This document shows, in pieces, positions 54,814 to 64,000 of a DNA stretch of 64,000 nt. The stretch comes from Pseudarthrobacter sp. ATCC 49987 (GTDB taxonomy: Bacteria; Actinomycetota; Actinomycetes; Actinomycetales; Micrococcaceae), in NCBI RefSeq assembly GCF_009928425.1, contig NZ_JAABNS010000001.1, positions 1,736,001 to 1,800,000 of the forward strand. The letters are read 5' to 3'. The translations under genes were made by a program, and so were the position numbers. Position 1 is the stretch's first letter, and each line of letters opens with the position of its first letter. Under the pieces are notes generated by a model. The model saw nothing but the letters and a program-made list of their open reading frames with translations, did no database searches and had not been told where the DNA came from.

Positions 54814-55751
54814 TCGTAGATCTTCCCAACACCACCACTTCCAAGATCTCCAAGAAGATCATGGCCCTGCGCGAGCAGGGCGGTGTGATTGCCCTCGGCC
54901 GGGTGCTGACCCTCGTGGTCGTCACCAAGTCCGGGCTGGAGGAGGAGGCCATCGAGGCCGCCAACGAGGCCAGCCGGGAACATCCCTGCCGGATCATCGT
55001 CCTCGCCGACGCCGGAGCCGAGGCACCCACCCGCCTTGACGCGCAGATCCGGGTGGGCGGCGACGCCGGCGCGTCCGAGGTCATCCTGCTCCGCGGCTAC
55101 GGCGAACTCGCGGAGGAAAGCGAATCGCTCGTCGCGGCCCTGCTGCTGCCGGATGCGCCGATCGTGGCGTGGTGGCCGCACGGCGCCCCGAAGAACGCCT
55201 GCGAGACGTCCATTGGCCGGATCGCGCACCGCAGGATCACGGACTCGGCCAACGAGCCCGACCCGCAGCGCGCGCTGGAGAACATCCGCCGCACCTACAA
55301 GGCCGGCGATACGGACCTGGCCTGGACCCGCCTGACCAACTGGCGGATCCAGCTGGCCGCAGTCCTGGACCAACTCGACAGCTCCCCCATTACGGCCGTC
55401 GCCGTCGAAGGAGCCTCGGACTCCCCCAGCACGATCCTGCTCGCCGCGTGGCTGACGCTCGCACTGGATGCCCCGGTGACGATCGTCGAGGACCCCGCCG
55501 GTACCGGGATCCGGCGCGTGCGGCTCACCCGCACCGGCGGCGACGTGCAGCTGTTCCGGCCTGGCCTCACCGTGGCGGAACTGAGCCAGCCGGGCCAGCC
55601 GGTGCAGCGCATCTCCCTGCCGCGCCGGAGCCTGAAGGACTGCCTCGCCGAAGAACTCCGCCGCCTCGACCCCGACGAAGTGTTCGGTGAAGTGATTACT
55701 ATTGGACTGCCACGTACCAATCTAAGGAGTGTCCGTCCCAGTGAGCGCTGA
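54810..55751 (+). CDS. opcA: Glucose-6-phosphate dehydrogenase assembly protein OpcA
   Basis: 313-residue assembly/activator protein of Zwf. VVTKSGLEEEAIEAANEASREHPCRIIVLA, WPHGAPKNACETSIGRIAHRRI, and an RLTRTGGDVQLFRP-containing C-terminus. Starts within zwf (ATGA) and its 3' end overlaps pgl by 11 bases. Confidence 0.93.
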   Translation: MIVDLPNTTTSKISKKIMALREQGGVIALGRVLTLVVVTKSGLEEEAIEAANEASREHPCRIIVLADAGAEAPTRLDAQIRVGGDAGASEVILLRGYGELAEESESLVAALLLPDAPIVAWWPHGAPKNACETSIGRIAHRRITDSANEPDPQRALENIRRTYKAGDTDLAWTRLTNWRIQLAAVLDQLDSSPITAVAVEGASDSPSTILLAAWLTLALDAPVTIVEDPAGTGIRRVRLTRTGGDVQLFRPGLTVAELSQPGQPVQRISLPRRSLKDCLAEELRRLDPDEVFGEVITIGLPRTNLRSVRPSER

Positions 55752-56547
55752 CCCCAGAGTAAGCATCCATCCCGACTCGATCGTCCTGATGTCCGCCATC
55801 GCGGCACGCCTGATCACCAAACTGGTGGACATCCAGGACAAGCACGGCGAGGCGACGGTGGTGCTGACCGGGGGATCGATGGGCATCGGCTCGCTCAAGG
55901 CTGTGGCCGAGTCGCCGGCGGCTCCCGCCGTCGACTGGTCCAAGGTCAATTTCTGGTGGGGTGACGAGCGCTTCGTTGCAGCCGGGGATCCCGAACGCAA
56001 CGCCCACCAGGCCCACGAGGCACTGCTCTCGCACATCAACGCGGACCCGGCGCGGATCCACGTGCCCGGATCCACCGGGGACTTCGGCACTCCTGAGGAG
56101 GCGGCCGCGGACTACGCCCGCCGGCTGGCGGACGCCGCGTCCGCTGAACACGCCGCGGACATGTCCGATGACCGGCCGGAGCAACCGTCCGCGCTCCCCC
56201 GCTTCGACATCGTCCTCCTCGGTGTGGGGCCGGACGCGCACATTGCGTCGCTCTTCCCGGAACAGGCCGGCATCCGCGAGAAGGAACTCACCGTGGTCGG
56301 GGTCCGCAATTCACCCAAGCCGCCGCCCCTGCGGGTTTCCCTGACGCTGCCCGCCATCAACACGGCGTCGGAGATCTGGATGGTAGTGGCCGGCGAGGAC
56401 AAGGCCGGGGCCGTGGGCCTGGCCCTTGCCGGCGCCAACCCGGTGCAGGTGCCGGCGGCCGGGCCGCGGGGGCGCAACGAAACGCTGTGGCTGATCGACG
56501 AAAACGCGGCCTCCAAGGTTCCGGCCCAGCTGGTCCGGAAGGGCTAG
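55741..56547 (+). CDS. pgl: 6-phosphogluconolactonase
   Basis: 268-residue DevB-type lactonase hydrolysing 6-phosphogluconolactone. LTGGSMGIGSLKAV near residue 40, FWWGDERFVAAGDPERNAHQA, and LGVGPDAHIASLFP. An insert of about 20 residues (Asp/Pro-rich) sits before the last motif. The GTG at 55741 has AAGGAG 11 bases upstream; the conserved domain follows directly. Confidence 0.95.
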   Translation: MSADPRVSIHPDSIVLMSAIAARLITKLVDIQDKHGEATVVLTGGSMGIGSLKAVAESPAAPAVDWSKVNFWWGDERFVAAGDPERNAHQAHEALLSHINADPARIHVPGSTGDFGTPEEAAADYARRLADAASAEHAADMSDDRPEQPSALPRFDIVLLGVGPDAHIASLFPEQAGIREKELTVVGVRNSPKPPPLRVSLTLPAINTASEIWMVVAGEDKAGAVGLALAGANPVQVPAAGPRGRNETLWLIDENAASKVPAQLVRKG

Positions 56548-56555
56548 TCCGCGCG

Positions 56556-56633
56556 GCTATCGCCCTGCGCTATCCCTCTGTGCTATCCCTCTGTGCTATC
56601 CCTCTGTGCTATCCCCCTGTGCTATCCCTCCGG
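56556..56633. repeat. 13-bp tandem repeat array at the rbpA stop codon
   Basis: About six copies of GCTATCCCTCTGT-like units (period 13), two perfect next to a third, with outer copies degenerate. On the minus strand each unit reads ACAGAGGGATAGC and the copy at 56621-56633 holds the last codons and stop of rbpA (GAG GGA TAG), so the array looks like repeated duplication of the rbpA end into the gap before pgl. Confidence 0.9.
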
Positions 56634-57002
56634 GAAGGCCCGCCGGGCGCGCAGCCTCTCAAGCGCTCCGGCCAGCACGTCTTCGGCGTCCTGGCTGGAG
56701 CGCCGCTCTTTAACGTATTCAAGGTGGCTCTTGTAGCCTTCCGCCGGGATGTCCTCCAGCGCGAACTGCGCCTCGTCCCGGGTGGCTGTTCCGCCGCAGC
56801 GGCGGCAGTCCCAGACGCCGGGGATCTGGTCGTCGGGCAGCTGGGCGAAGACCAGGGGGGTCTCGTGGCCTTTGGCGCAGCGGTAGATCACTTGGATCCG
56901 GGGTGTCCGGGCTGCGGCGCCGTCGAGCGGCTCGTGGCGGGGCGAAGCCCCTTCTGTGGCTCCTACGCGGATACCCCGGAATCCGGAGGCGGAATGCAGC
57001 AT
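56622..57002 (-). CDS. rbpA: RNA polymerase-binding protein RbpA
   Basis: 126-residue actinobacterial transcription factor that stabilises sigma-factor complexes and open promoters. Zinc-type core C-x3-GHE ... WDCRRCGG (RCAKGHETPLVFAQLPDDQIPGVWDC), then the basic linker and sigma-interacting helix (EGYKSHLEYVKERRSSQDAEDVLAGALERLRARR). AGGAG lies 6 bases before the ATG at 57002. Its stop lies in a tandem repeat. Confidence 0.94.
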   Translation of the reverse strand: MLHSASGFRGIRVGATEGASPRHEPLDGAAARTPRIQVIYRCAKGHETPLVFAQLPDDQIPGVWDCRRCGGTATRDEAQFALEDIPAEGYKSHLEYVKERRSSQDAEDVLAGALERLRARRAFPEG

Positions 57003-57136
57003 CGGGAACTCCTGGCTACTCGGCGGACGGAATGCGCATGCAATCGGCCATGCATGCAATCAGCCACAGTGTAGTTCCGGAATTCCCGATGCCGGGAGGG
57101 CCACAGGACCCTTTATGAAGTTCTTGGGACGGTGTC

Positions 57137-57394
57137 CTAGGAGTCGCCGCCGCCGGTGAACCGCATGATCAGGCCCAGGCCGATGATCACGGCGCCCCAG
57201 GTGACGCCGAGGATGACGGTGAAGCGGTTCAAGTTCCGTTCGGCCACGCCGGAGGAACTGAGGCCCGAGGTCATGCCGCCGCCGAACATGTCGGACAGGC
57301 CGCCACCGCGGCCCTTGTGGAGCAGGATGAGCAAGGTCAGCAGAAGGCTGGTGATGCCCAGGAGGACCTGCAGAATGACATGAAGAACGTCCAC
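57137..57394 (-). CDS. secG: Protein-export membrane protein SecG
   Basis: 85-residue SecYEG subunit with two transmembrane helices around the conserved LHKGRGGGLSDMFGGG loop. The GTG at 57394 has AAAGG 5 bases upstream. Follows tpiA in the order gap-pgk-tpiA-secG common to actinobacteria. Confidence 0.96.
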   Translation of the reverse strand: MDVLHVILQVLLGITSLLLTLLILLHKGRGGGLSDMFGGGMTSGLSSSGVAERNLNRFTVILGVTWGAVIIGLGLIMRFTGGGDS

Positions 57395-57443
57395 GACGGC
57401 CTTTCAGAAGATTTGGATTGCGGGGGCCACTACGGTGTCCGGA

Positions 57444-58259
57444 CTAATCCGTCAGCAGGTGACTCTCGAACCTGACAATATTAGCAAACTCGGCGGCATC
57501 CAGGCTGGCACCGCCGACAAGCAATCCGTCCACGTCGCGTTCCTTGAGGATCGAGGCGGCGTTGTTGGCCTTGACGGAACCGCCGTAGAGGAGCCGGGTC
57601 TTGTTGGCGACGTCTGCACCGAAGAGCGTGGCGAGTTCGGCCCGGATGGCGGCGCACATTTCCTGCGCATCCTCGGGACCGGCAACTTCGCCGGTGCCGA
57701 TGGCCCAGACCGGCTCGTAGGCGACGACGAGCGCGGCGGCCTGCTCGGGCGTGAGGCCCGCGACGCCGGCGCGGAGCTGCGCGAGCGTGTGGTCCACATG
57801 CGTTCCGGCCTGCCGGATTTCGAGGCCTTCACCGGCGCACAGGACGGGGGTGATGCCGTGACGGAAGGCAGCCTTGGTCTTGGCGTTCAGCTCCTCATCG
57901 GTCTCGTGGTGGATGGTGCGGCGTTCGCTGTGGCCGACCAGGACGTAGCTGCAGCCAAGCTTGGCCAGGAACTGCCCGGAGATGTCGCCGGTGTAGGCGC
58001 CGGAGTCGGCCGGAGAGAGGTCCTGGCCCCCGTAGACAACCTTGAGTTCATCGCCCTGGACCAGGGTCTGGACGCCGCGGAGATCAGTGAACGGGGGGAA
58101 AACGGCAACCTCCACCCGGCTGTAGTCGTGCTTGGCGTCGGACAGGGTCCAGGCCAGCTTCTGCAGTAGGGTAATGCCCTGGACGTGGTCCATGTTCATC
58201 TTCCAGTTGCCTGCAATGAAGGGCGTGCGGTCGAATTTTCCGTTGGTTGACGTGGTCAC
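57444..58259 (-). CDS. tpiA: Triosephosphate isomerase
   Basis: 271-residue TIM-barrel enzyme interconverting DHAP and glyceraldehyde-3-phosphate. FIAGNWKMN catalytic Lys, VGHSERR with His, [12 protein letters not shown] with Glu, and [10 protein letters not shown] phosphate loop. GTG at 58259 with GGAG 5 bases upstream. A hairpin separates it from pgk. Confidence 0.97.
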   Translation of the reverse strand: MTTSTNGKFDRTPFIAGNWKMNMDHVQGITLLQKLAWTLSDAKHDYSRVEVAVFPPFTDLRGVQTLVQGDELKVVYGGQDLSPADSGAYTGDISGQFLAKLGCSYVLVGHSERRTIHHETDEELNAKTKAAFRHGITPVLCAGEGLEIRQAGTHVDHTLAQLRAGVAGLTPEQAAALVVAYEPVWAIGTGEVAGPEDAQEMCAAIRAELATLFGADVANKTRLLYGGSVKANNAASILKERDVDGLLVGGASLDAAEFANIVRFESHLLTD

Positions 58260-58289
58260 GTGGTCTCCAAAAGTTCGTAGCAGTGGAAC

Positions 58290-58333
58290 AGCCGGCAGGG
58301 TGCCCCGTCCGGGGACAGGGCACCCTGCCGGCT
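58290..58333 (-). terminator. Hairpin between pgk and tpiA
   Basis: 16-bp perfect arms (AGCCGGCAGGGTGCCC) in the 81-base gap, 8 bases after the pgk stop. No T-run, so it may act as an attenuator or RNA-stability element inside the glycolytic operon. Confidence 0.75.
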
Positions 58334-58340
58334 GGAGGGT

Positions 58341-59567
58341 CTAGCGGTCCAGGACGCTCAGGCCCGGGAGTTCCTTGCCTTCGAGGTACTCCAGGCTGGC
58401 GCCGCCGCCAGTGGAAATATGCCCGAACTGGTCATCGGCGAAGCCGAGCGTCCGGACGGCAGCAGCGGAGTCGCCGCCTCCGACAACGGTGAATGCGCCG
58501 GTCTCTGTCAGCGCCTGGGCGATAGCCCTTGTGCCGGCGGCAAACGCCGGGAACTCGAACACACCCATGGGTCCGTTCCAGAACACCGTCCTGGCGCCCC
58601 TGATCCGTTCCGCGAAAGCGGCGGCGGATTCCGGTCCGATGTCCAGGCCGATGCCCTGGGCGCCGAAGCTGCTGCCTTCAATCGCGTCGGCGCGCACCGT
58701 TTCATGCCCGGCGTCGGCGGCAAACTTGCTGGCCACGACGACGTCCGTGGGAACCACGAATTCTGTCGCGGCGGCCGCCGCCCGCTTGAGGTAGTCCTGC
58801 ACAACAGGGATCTGGTCCTCTTCCAGCAGGCTGCCGGCCACCTTGTGGCCCGCGGCGGCGAGGAAGGTGAACAGCATGCCGCCGCCGACCAGGATAGTGT
58901 CCGCCTTGCCGATGAGGTTGTCGATCACGGCGAGCTTGTCCGAGACCTTGGAACCGCCGAGTACCACGACGTAGGGCCGCTGCGTGTCGGTGGTGAGCTT
59001 GCGCAGCACCTCGACTTCGGTGCGGACCAGATCGCCCTGGTAGGACGGCAGCCGGGTGGCGACGTCGTACACGCTGGCGTGCTTGCGGTGCACGGCGCCG
59101 AAGGCGTCGTCCACGAAGGCGCCGTTGGGGCCGGTGAGGGCCACCAGCTCATCCGCGAAGGCGCCGCGCTCGGCGTCGTCCTTGGAGGTCTCACGGGCGT
59201 CGAAACGCACATTCTCGAGGACGAGGGCCTCGCCGTCCTGCAGCGCCGCAGCCGTTGCCTTTGCGGAGTCGCCGACGGTGTCTTCCGCGAGGGAAACCTT
59301 GAAGGGGGCAAGCTCCGCCAGCCGCGCCACCGCGGGCTTGAGCGAGTACTTGTCCTCGGGGGCGCCCTTGGGGCGGCCGAGGTGAGCTGTGACCAGCACG
59401 CGGGCACCGGCGTCCGTGAGCTTCGCCAGCACTGGCAGGGAGGCCTTGATGCGGCCGTCGTCAGTGACTGAAGAGCCGTCGAGCGGCACGTTCAGGTCAC
59501 TTCTGACCAGAACGTACCGCCCGCGGACACCATCAGCGATCAGTTCGTTGAGGGTGTGAAATGTCAT
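58341..59567 (-). CDS. pgk: Phosphoglycerate kinase
   Basis: 408-residue kinase making ATP from 1,3-bisphosphoglycerate. [39 protein letters not shown] and [13 protein letters not shown]. The ATG at 59567 lies 10 bases after the gap stop. TAGGGT precedes it by 7 bases, overlapping the gap stop codon, which could be a weak internal leaderless promoter or chance. Confidence 0.97.
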   Translation of the reverse strand: MTFHTLNELIADGVRGRYVLVRSDLNVPLDGSSVTDDGRIKASLPVLAKLTDAGARVLVTAHLGRPKGAPEDKYSLKPAVARLAELAPFKVSLAEDTVGDSAKATAAALQDGEALVLENVRFDARETSKDDAERGAFADELVALTGPNGAFVDDAFGAVHRKHASVYDVATRLPSYQGDLVRTEVEVLRKLTTDTQRPYVVVLGGSKVSDKLAVIDNLIGKADTILVGGGMLFTFLAAAGHKVAGSLLEEDQIPVVQDYLKRAAAAATEFVVPTDVVVASKFAADAGHETVRADAIEGSSFGAQGIGLDIGPESAAAFAERIRGARTVFWNGPMGVFEFPAFAAGTRAIAQALTETGAFTVVGGGDSAAAVRTLGFADDQFGHISTGGGASLEYLEGKELPGLSVLDR

Positions 59568-59577
59568 GAGTCTTACC

Positions 59578-60681
<1,104 letters not shown>

Positions 60682-60755
60682 TTAACAGATCGGAGGGCGA
60701 CCAGCCACATTGCTGAAGGCTAACCGCCTTCCGTGACCTATCTTACGTTTAAGTT

Positions 60756-60785
60756 GGTCCGCCCCCGCAAGTGCGGGGGCGGACC
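60756..60785. terminator. Hairpin terminator downstream of sodA
   Basis: 13-bp perfect arms (GGTCCGCCCCCGC) with a 4-base loop, 85 bases past the sodA stop and upstream of the gap promoter region. Confidence 0.8.
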
Positions 60786-60870
60786 GTCCACGATTTGAAC
60801 CGAACGGCTCGAGTTGTGAACTTTGTTACGGTCGCGTGAACTGCGTCACGCAGGAAAAGCGGCTGCTCGC

Positions 60871-61494
60871 TTAGAGCGTGATGAGGCCGGTGGCGTTCTT
60901 GCGGGCAGCGTCAAAGCGCTTGGCGACGTCGGCCCAGTTCACGATGTTCCAGAACGCCTTGACGTAGTCGGCCTTGACATTGACGTAGTCCAGGTAGAAC
61001 GCGTGCTCCCACATGTCCAGCATAAGCAGCGGGGTGGTGCCGAGCGCGACGTTGCCCTGCTGATCGTAGAGCTGCTCGATGACCAGGTTGCCGCCGATCG
61101 GCTCGTAGGCGAGGAAGCCCCAGCCGGAGCCCTGCAGGCCGAGGGCCGCGGCGGTGAACTGGGCGCGGAAGGCATCGAAGGAGCCAAAGGCGTCATCGAT
61201 GGCGGCCGCGAGCTCACCTTCGGGCTTGTCGCCGCCGTCCGGGGAGAGGTTCTTCCAGAACACGGAGTGGTTGATGTGGCCGCCGGTGTGGAACGCAAGG
61301 TCCTTGGAAAGGCGGTTGATGTTGGCGAAGTCGCCCTTGTCGCGTGCCTCGGCCAGCTGGGCCAGGGCATTGTTGGCGCCGGCAACGTAGGTGGCGTGGT
61401 GCTTGCTGTGGTGCAGCTCCATGATCTTCGCGGAGATGTGGGGCTCCAGCGCTGCGTAGTCGTAGTCCAGTTCGGGCAGTACGTACTCGGTCAC
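60871..61494 (-). CDS. sodA: Superoxide dismutase (manganese type likely)
   Basis: 207-residue Fe/Mn superoxide dismutase. Metal ligands in [26 protein letters not shown] and [18 protein letters not shown] has Gln at the position where, from memory, the mycobacterial iron enzyme has His, favouring Mn. No signal peptide. The GTG at 61494 has GGAGG about 7 bases upstream. Confidence 0.95.
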   Translation of the reverse strand: MTEYVLPELDYDYAALEPHISAKIMELHHSKHHATYVAGANNALAQLAEARDKGDFANINRLSKDLAFHTGGHINHSVFWKNLSPDGGDKPEGELAAAIDDAFGSFDAFRAQFTAAALGLQGSGWGFLAYEPIGGNLVIEQLYDQQGNVALGTTPLLMLDMWEHAFYLDYVNVKADYVKAFWNIVNWADVAKRFDAARKNATGLITL

Positions 61495-61666
61495 AAAATC
61501 CTCCAATGTCGTGGACTGGTTGTCCGTTTGGTAACTCTCGGATTGTGCATCCGGATGTGTTGGCACCCGGAAGTCTCTGGATCGGAATCCAGTGGGCATA
61601 GCCTCCGGTCCCCCTGAGGTATTCCCGCAGGCCCGATCCGATTCTGCAGTTGTTTCTGGGGAGAGG

Positions 61667-62647
61667 CTACTCGTCCAGCATTTCCGGCGTCACATTGGCT
61701 TCCGTGCCGGGGATGCCGAGGTCCTGGGCGCGTTTGTCCGCCATCGCCAGGAGGCGGCGGATCCGGCCGGCGATGGCGTCCTTGGTCATGACGGGGTCCG
61801 CAAGACGCCCGAGCTCATCCAGGCTGGCCTGTTTGTGCGCGACACGCAGTTCGCCGGCGTATTTCAGGTGGTCCGGGACGTCGTCGCCGAGGATTTCCAG
61901 GGCACGGTCCACGCGGGCCCCGGCGGCGACGGCAGCCTGGGCCGACCGCCGCAGGTTGGCGTCGTCGAAGTTGGCCAGCCGGTTGGCGGTGGCACGGACT
62001 TCCTTGCGCATCCGCCGTTCCTCCCAGACCATCAGCGCGTCGTGGGCGCCCATCCGGGTCAGCAGTGCGGCGATCGTGTCGCCGTCGCGGATGACCACGC
62101 GGTCCACTCCCCTGACCTCGCGGGCCTTGGCCTGGATGCCGAGCCGGCGGGCAGCGCCGACGAGGGCCAGAGCGGACTCGGGCCCGGGGCAGGTGACCTC
62201 CATGGCGGAGGAACGTCCGGGTTCCGTCAGGGAGCCGTGGGCCAGGAAGGCGCCGCGCCAGACGGCCTCGGCATCTGCGGCGGATCCGTTTACCACCACG
62301 GACGGCAGCCCGCGGACCGGCCGTCCCCGGGCATCCAGCAGTCCGGTCTGGCGGGCGAGGGCTTCGCCGTCGCGCACCACCCGGACGACGTAGCGGCTGC
62401 CGCGGCGCAGGCCGCCGCCGGACACGACGATGATTTCGCTCTGGTGCCCATAGACCTCGGCGATGGCGGCACGGAGCCGCCGCGCAGTCGAGGCGAGGTC
62501 GACTTCGGCCTCGATCACGATCCGGCCGGAGATGATGTGGAGTCCCCCGGCGAAGCGAAGCATGGCGGACACTTCAGCCTTGCGGACCGAGGACTTCTTG
62601 ATGTCCAGCCGGGAAAGTTCTTCCTTGACTGATGCTGTCAGTGCCAT
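61667..62647 (-). CDS. whiA: Sporulation/cell-division regulator WhiA
   Basis: 326-residue DNA-binding protein: N-terminal LAGLIDADG-like domain ([39 protein letters not shown]) and C-terminal helix-turn-helix ([25 protein letters not shown]). Controls septation genes in actinobacteria. Third in the conserved rapZ-yvcK-whiA set, 10 bases after yvcK. Confidence 0.96.
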   Translation of the reverse strand: MALTASVKEELSRLDIKKSSVRKAEVSAMLRFAGGLHIISGRIVIEAEVDLASTARRLRAAIAEVYGHQSEIIVVSGGGLRRGSRYVVRVVRDGEALARQTGLLDARGRPVRGLPSVVVNGSAADAEAVWRGAFLAHGSLTEPGRSSAMEVTCPGPESALALVGAARRLGIQAKAREVRGVDRVVIRDGDTIAALLTRMGAHDALMVWEERRMRKEVRATANRLANFDDANLRRSAQAAVAAGARVDRALEILGDDVPDHLKYAGELRVAHKQASLDELGRLADPVMTKDAIAGRIRRLLAMADKRAQDLGIPGTEANVTPEMLDE

Positions 62648-62657
62648 GGCACCTTTC

Positions 62658-63677
62658 CTACCTGTTCCCGAAAATGTCGTGGTACGCCGTTGCCAGACGC
62701 AGCGGGTCGTGGATCGGCCGGCGGCTCGACGCCCCCACTTTACCCAACACCACCTCGGCGCCGAGCATCCCGGCCGCCTGTTCGAAGTCGGCGAGGTCGG
62801 TTACGGACGCCGGATCGGCCAGGACGACGTCGATCGTGAAGTCCGGCGCGTACTCCCGGAGGACCCGCAGATGGTCGGCGGCGGACATTCCGAGGGTTTC
62901 TTTGGTGTCCGTGGCGAGGTTCATGGTGAGGCACCGGCGGGCGGCCGTGTTGCAGAGCGCCTCGCGCATTTCCGGCAGCAGCAGGTGCGGCAGCACGGAC
63001 GTGTACCAGGAGCCCGGGCCGAGGATGACCCAGTCGGCCAGCTCGATCGCGGTGAGCGCCTCGATGCAGGCGGGGGCGTCCTCGGGAAGCAGCCGGACGC
63101 GTTCCAGTGAGCCGGCCACTGCGCACTTCGCCTGGCCGGTCAAGGTCTGCAGCACCGAGCTGCCGTCCGGGGCGGAGACGCGGACCTGGCCCTCGATGGT
63201 CAGCGGGACGCTGGACATCGGCAGGACCTCCCCGCGGGCGCCCAGCAGCGCGCCGGCCCATTTGAGGCCCGCCACGGTGTCGCCCAGGAGCTCCCAGAGC
63301 GTCACGATCAGCAGGTTGCCCATGGCGTGCTCGTCGAGGGAGCCGCCGCGGCCTTTGCCGGGCGCGAAGCGGTGCTGCATCACGTCGCGCCAGGTGCGGC
63401 CCCAGTCGGTGTCGTCACAGAGCGCGGAGAGGGCCATCCGGAGGTCTCCGGGCGGCAGGACGCCGTACTCCTCGCGCAGCCGTCCCGAGGATCCGCCGTC
63501 GTCCGCTACCGTGACGACGGCGGTCAGCTCGGACGTGAGCAGGCGCAGCGCGGACAGCGAGGCAGAGAGGCCGTGGCCGCCCCCGAGCGCAACGACAGAG
63601 GGGCCTTTGTCCTGCTGGCTGGCGAAGGCGGCGCTGGCCGGCGGGACGAGGGGCAACGGCCCGGTGAGCAGCGCCAT
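62658..63677 (-). CDS. YvcK-family gluconeogenesis factor
   Basis: 339-residue CofD/YvcK Rossmann-like protein: [51 protein letters not shown], and [21 protein letters not shown]. It influences cell-wall synthesis and carbon metabolism in other Gram-positives. The ATG overlaps the rapZ stop by one base (TAATG). Confidence 0.95.
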   Translation of the reverse strand: MALLTGPLPLVPPASAAFASQQDKGPSVVALGGGHGLSASLSALRLLTSELTAVVTVADDGGSSGRLREEYGVLPPGDLRMALSALCDDTDWGRTWRDVMQHRFAPGKGRGGSLDEHAMGNLLIVTLWELLGDTVAGLKWAGALLGARGEVLPMSSVPLTIEGQVRVSAPDGSSVLQTLTGQAKCAVAGSLERVRLLPEDAPACIEALTAIELADWVILGPGSWYTSVLPHLLLPEMREALCNTAARRCLTMNLATDTKETLGMSAADHLRVLREYAPDFTIDVVLADPASVTDLADFEQAAGMLGAEVVLGKVGASSRRPIHDPLRLATAYHDIFGNR

Positions 63678-64000
63678 TATTCGCGGCCCAGGTCCCGGTG
63701 GGTGGTGGTCACGGTGACGCGCGGGTACTGCGCGAGCCGGCGGGACAGCTCGACGGCGACAGCAACGGAGCGGTGCTTGCCGCCGGTGCAGCCCACGGCA
63801 ATGGTGGCGTAGTGCTTGTTCTCGCGGCGGTAGCCGTCCAGGACAGGCTCGAGGGCCAGCACATAGCGTTCCACGAAGTTACTGACGCCTTGTGCCTCCA
63901 GCACGTAGTCGCTGACGTCCTTGTCCAGCCCGGTGTGCGGACGAAGTGCCGGCACCCAGTGCGGGTTGGGGATAAACCGGGCGTCGGCGACGAAGTTGGC
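63677..64000 (-). CDS. rapZ: RNase adapter/nucleotide-binding protein RapZ, 5' part cut by window
   Basis: The C-terminal 107 residues of a YvcJ/RapZ P-loop protein; the N-terminal GTP-binding loop lies beyond the right edge. Visible are [23 protein letters not shown] and [24 protein letters not shown], the conserved C-terminal domain. Frame stays open to the window end. Confidence 0.95.
   Translation of the reverse strand, partial: ANFVADARFIPNPHWVPALRPHTGLDKDVSDYVLEAQGVSNFVERYVLALEPVLDGYRRENKHYATIAVGCTGGKHRSVAVAVELSRRLAQYPRVTVTTTHRDLGRE

Noticed and set aside
56556..56633. CRISPR-like short repeat array
   Set aside because: Units are 13 bp, contiguous with no spacers and derived from the rbpA end; no cas genes in the window.

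Overview
The window is a contiguous, GC-rich, gene-dense stretch of chromosome from a high-GC Gram-positive bacterium of the Micrococcaceae type (Arthrobacter, Pseudarthrobacter or a close relative). This is inferred from codon bias, RbpA, WhiA, SufR and OpcA, a DevR/DosR-type response regulator, and gene order. No rRNA, tRNA, insertion sequence, prophage or CRISPR array was seen. Both ends cut genes: a FadA/FadI-type thiolase on the left and rapZ on the right.

Layout. 1-4.3 kb: fatty-acid oxidation genes (thiolase; TetR regulator with an acyl-CoA oxidase-like enzyme) diverging from one perfect palindrome. 4.4-7.1 kb: glgA and glgC (glycogen), divergent. 7.2-8.6 kb: an unusual zinc-ribbon SDR protein. 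8.7-13.1 kb: a hypoxia/dormancy-like island with two split-barrel PPOX proteins, a universal stress protein, a DevR/DosR-like response regulator and a DevS/DosS-like GAF histidine kinase. 13.1-16.5 kb: transglutaminase, alpha-E and circularly permuted ATP-grasp genes. 16.7-27 kb: YeiH transporter, aminopeptidase N, lipoate ligase, rpmE2, an ABC ATPase/TSUP/rRNA-methyltransferase operon, serB, an SDR and a DUF5655-like protein. 27-30.6 kb: Hsp20, FabG-like reductase, a DUF3099 membrane protein, SURF1 and a YbaK-like protein. 30.7-38.4 kb: ABC-F ATPase, bioY-bioM-bioN biotin uptake, acyl-CoA synthetase plus thiolase, and a YpfJ-type metallopeptidase. 38.5-43.8 kb: suf operon (sufR-sufB-sufD-Rieske-sufC-sufT). 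43.9-47.8 kb: ABC exporter, ctaA and ctaB (haem O/A). 48.3-56.5 kb: tkt-tal-pgi-zwf-opcA-pgl. 56.6-60.6 kb: rbpA, secG, tpiA, pgk, gap. 60.9-64 kb: sodA, whiA, yvcK and partial rapZ.

From sufT to rapZ the gene order matches, from memory, the mycobacterial Rv1421-Rv1466 region, so this half is conserved actinobacterial backbone. The first 38 kb is more lineage-specific.

The most interesting signal is a shared 16-bp motif (consensus RKGMCTTWYKBCCCTW) upstream of both PPOX genes, the universal stress gene and hsp20. In each case it is centred about 42-47 bp before the inferred transcription start. It resembles the mycobacterial DosR box and suggests a small DevRS-controlled dormancy regulon in this genome. 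A second window-wide pattern is a TANNNT hexamer placed 6-8 nt before the start codon of many first-in-transcript genes, as expected for leaderless mRNAs. Long hairpins with arms of 12-29 bp sit at most convergent gene ends.
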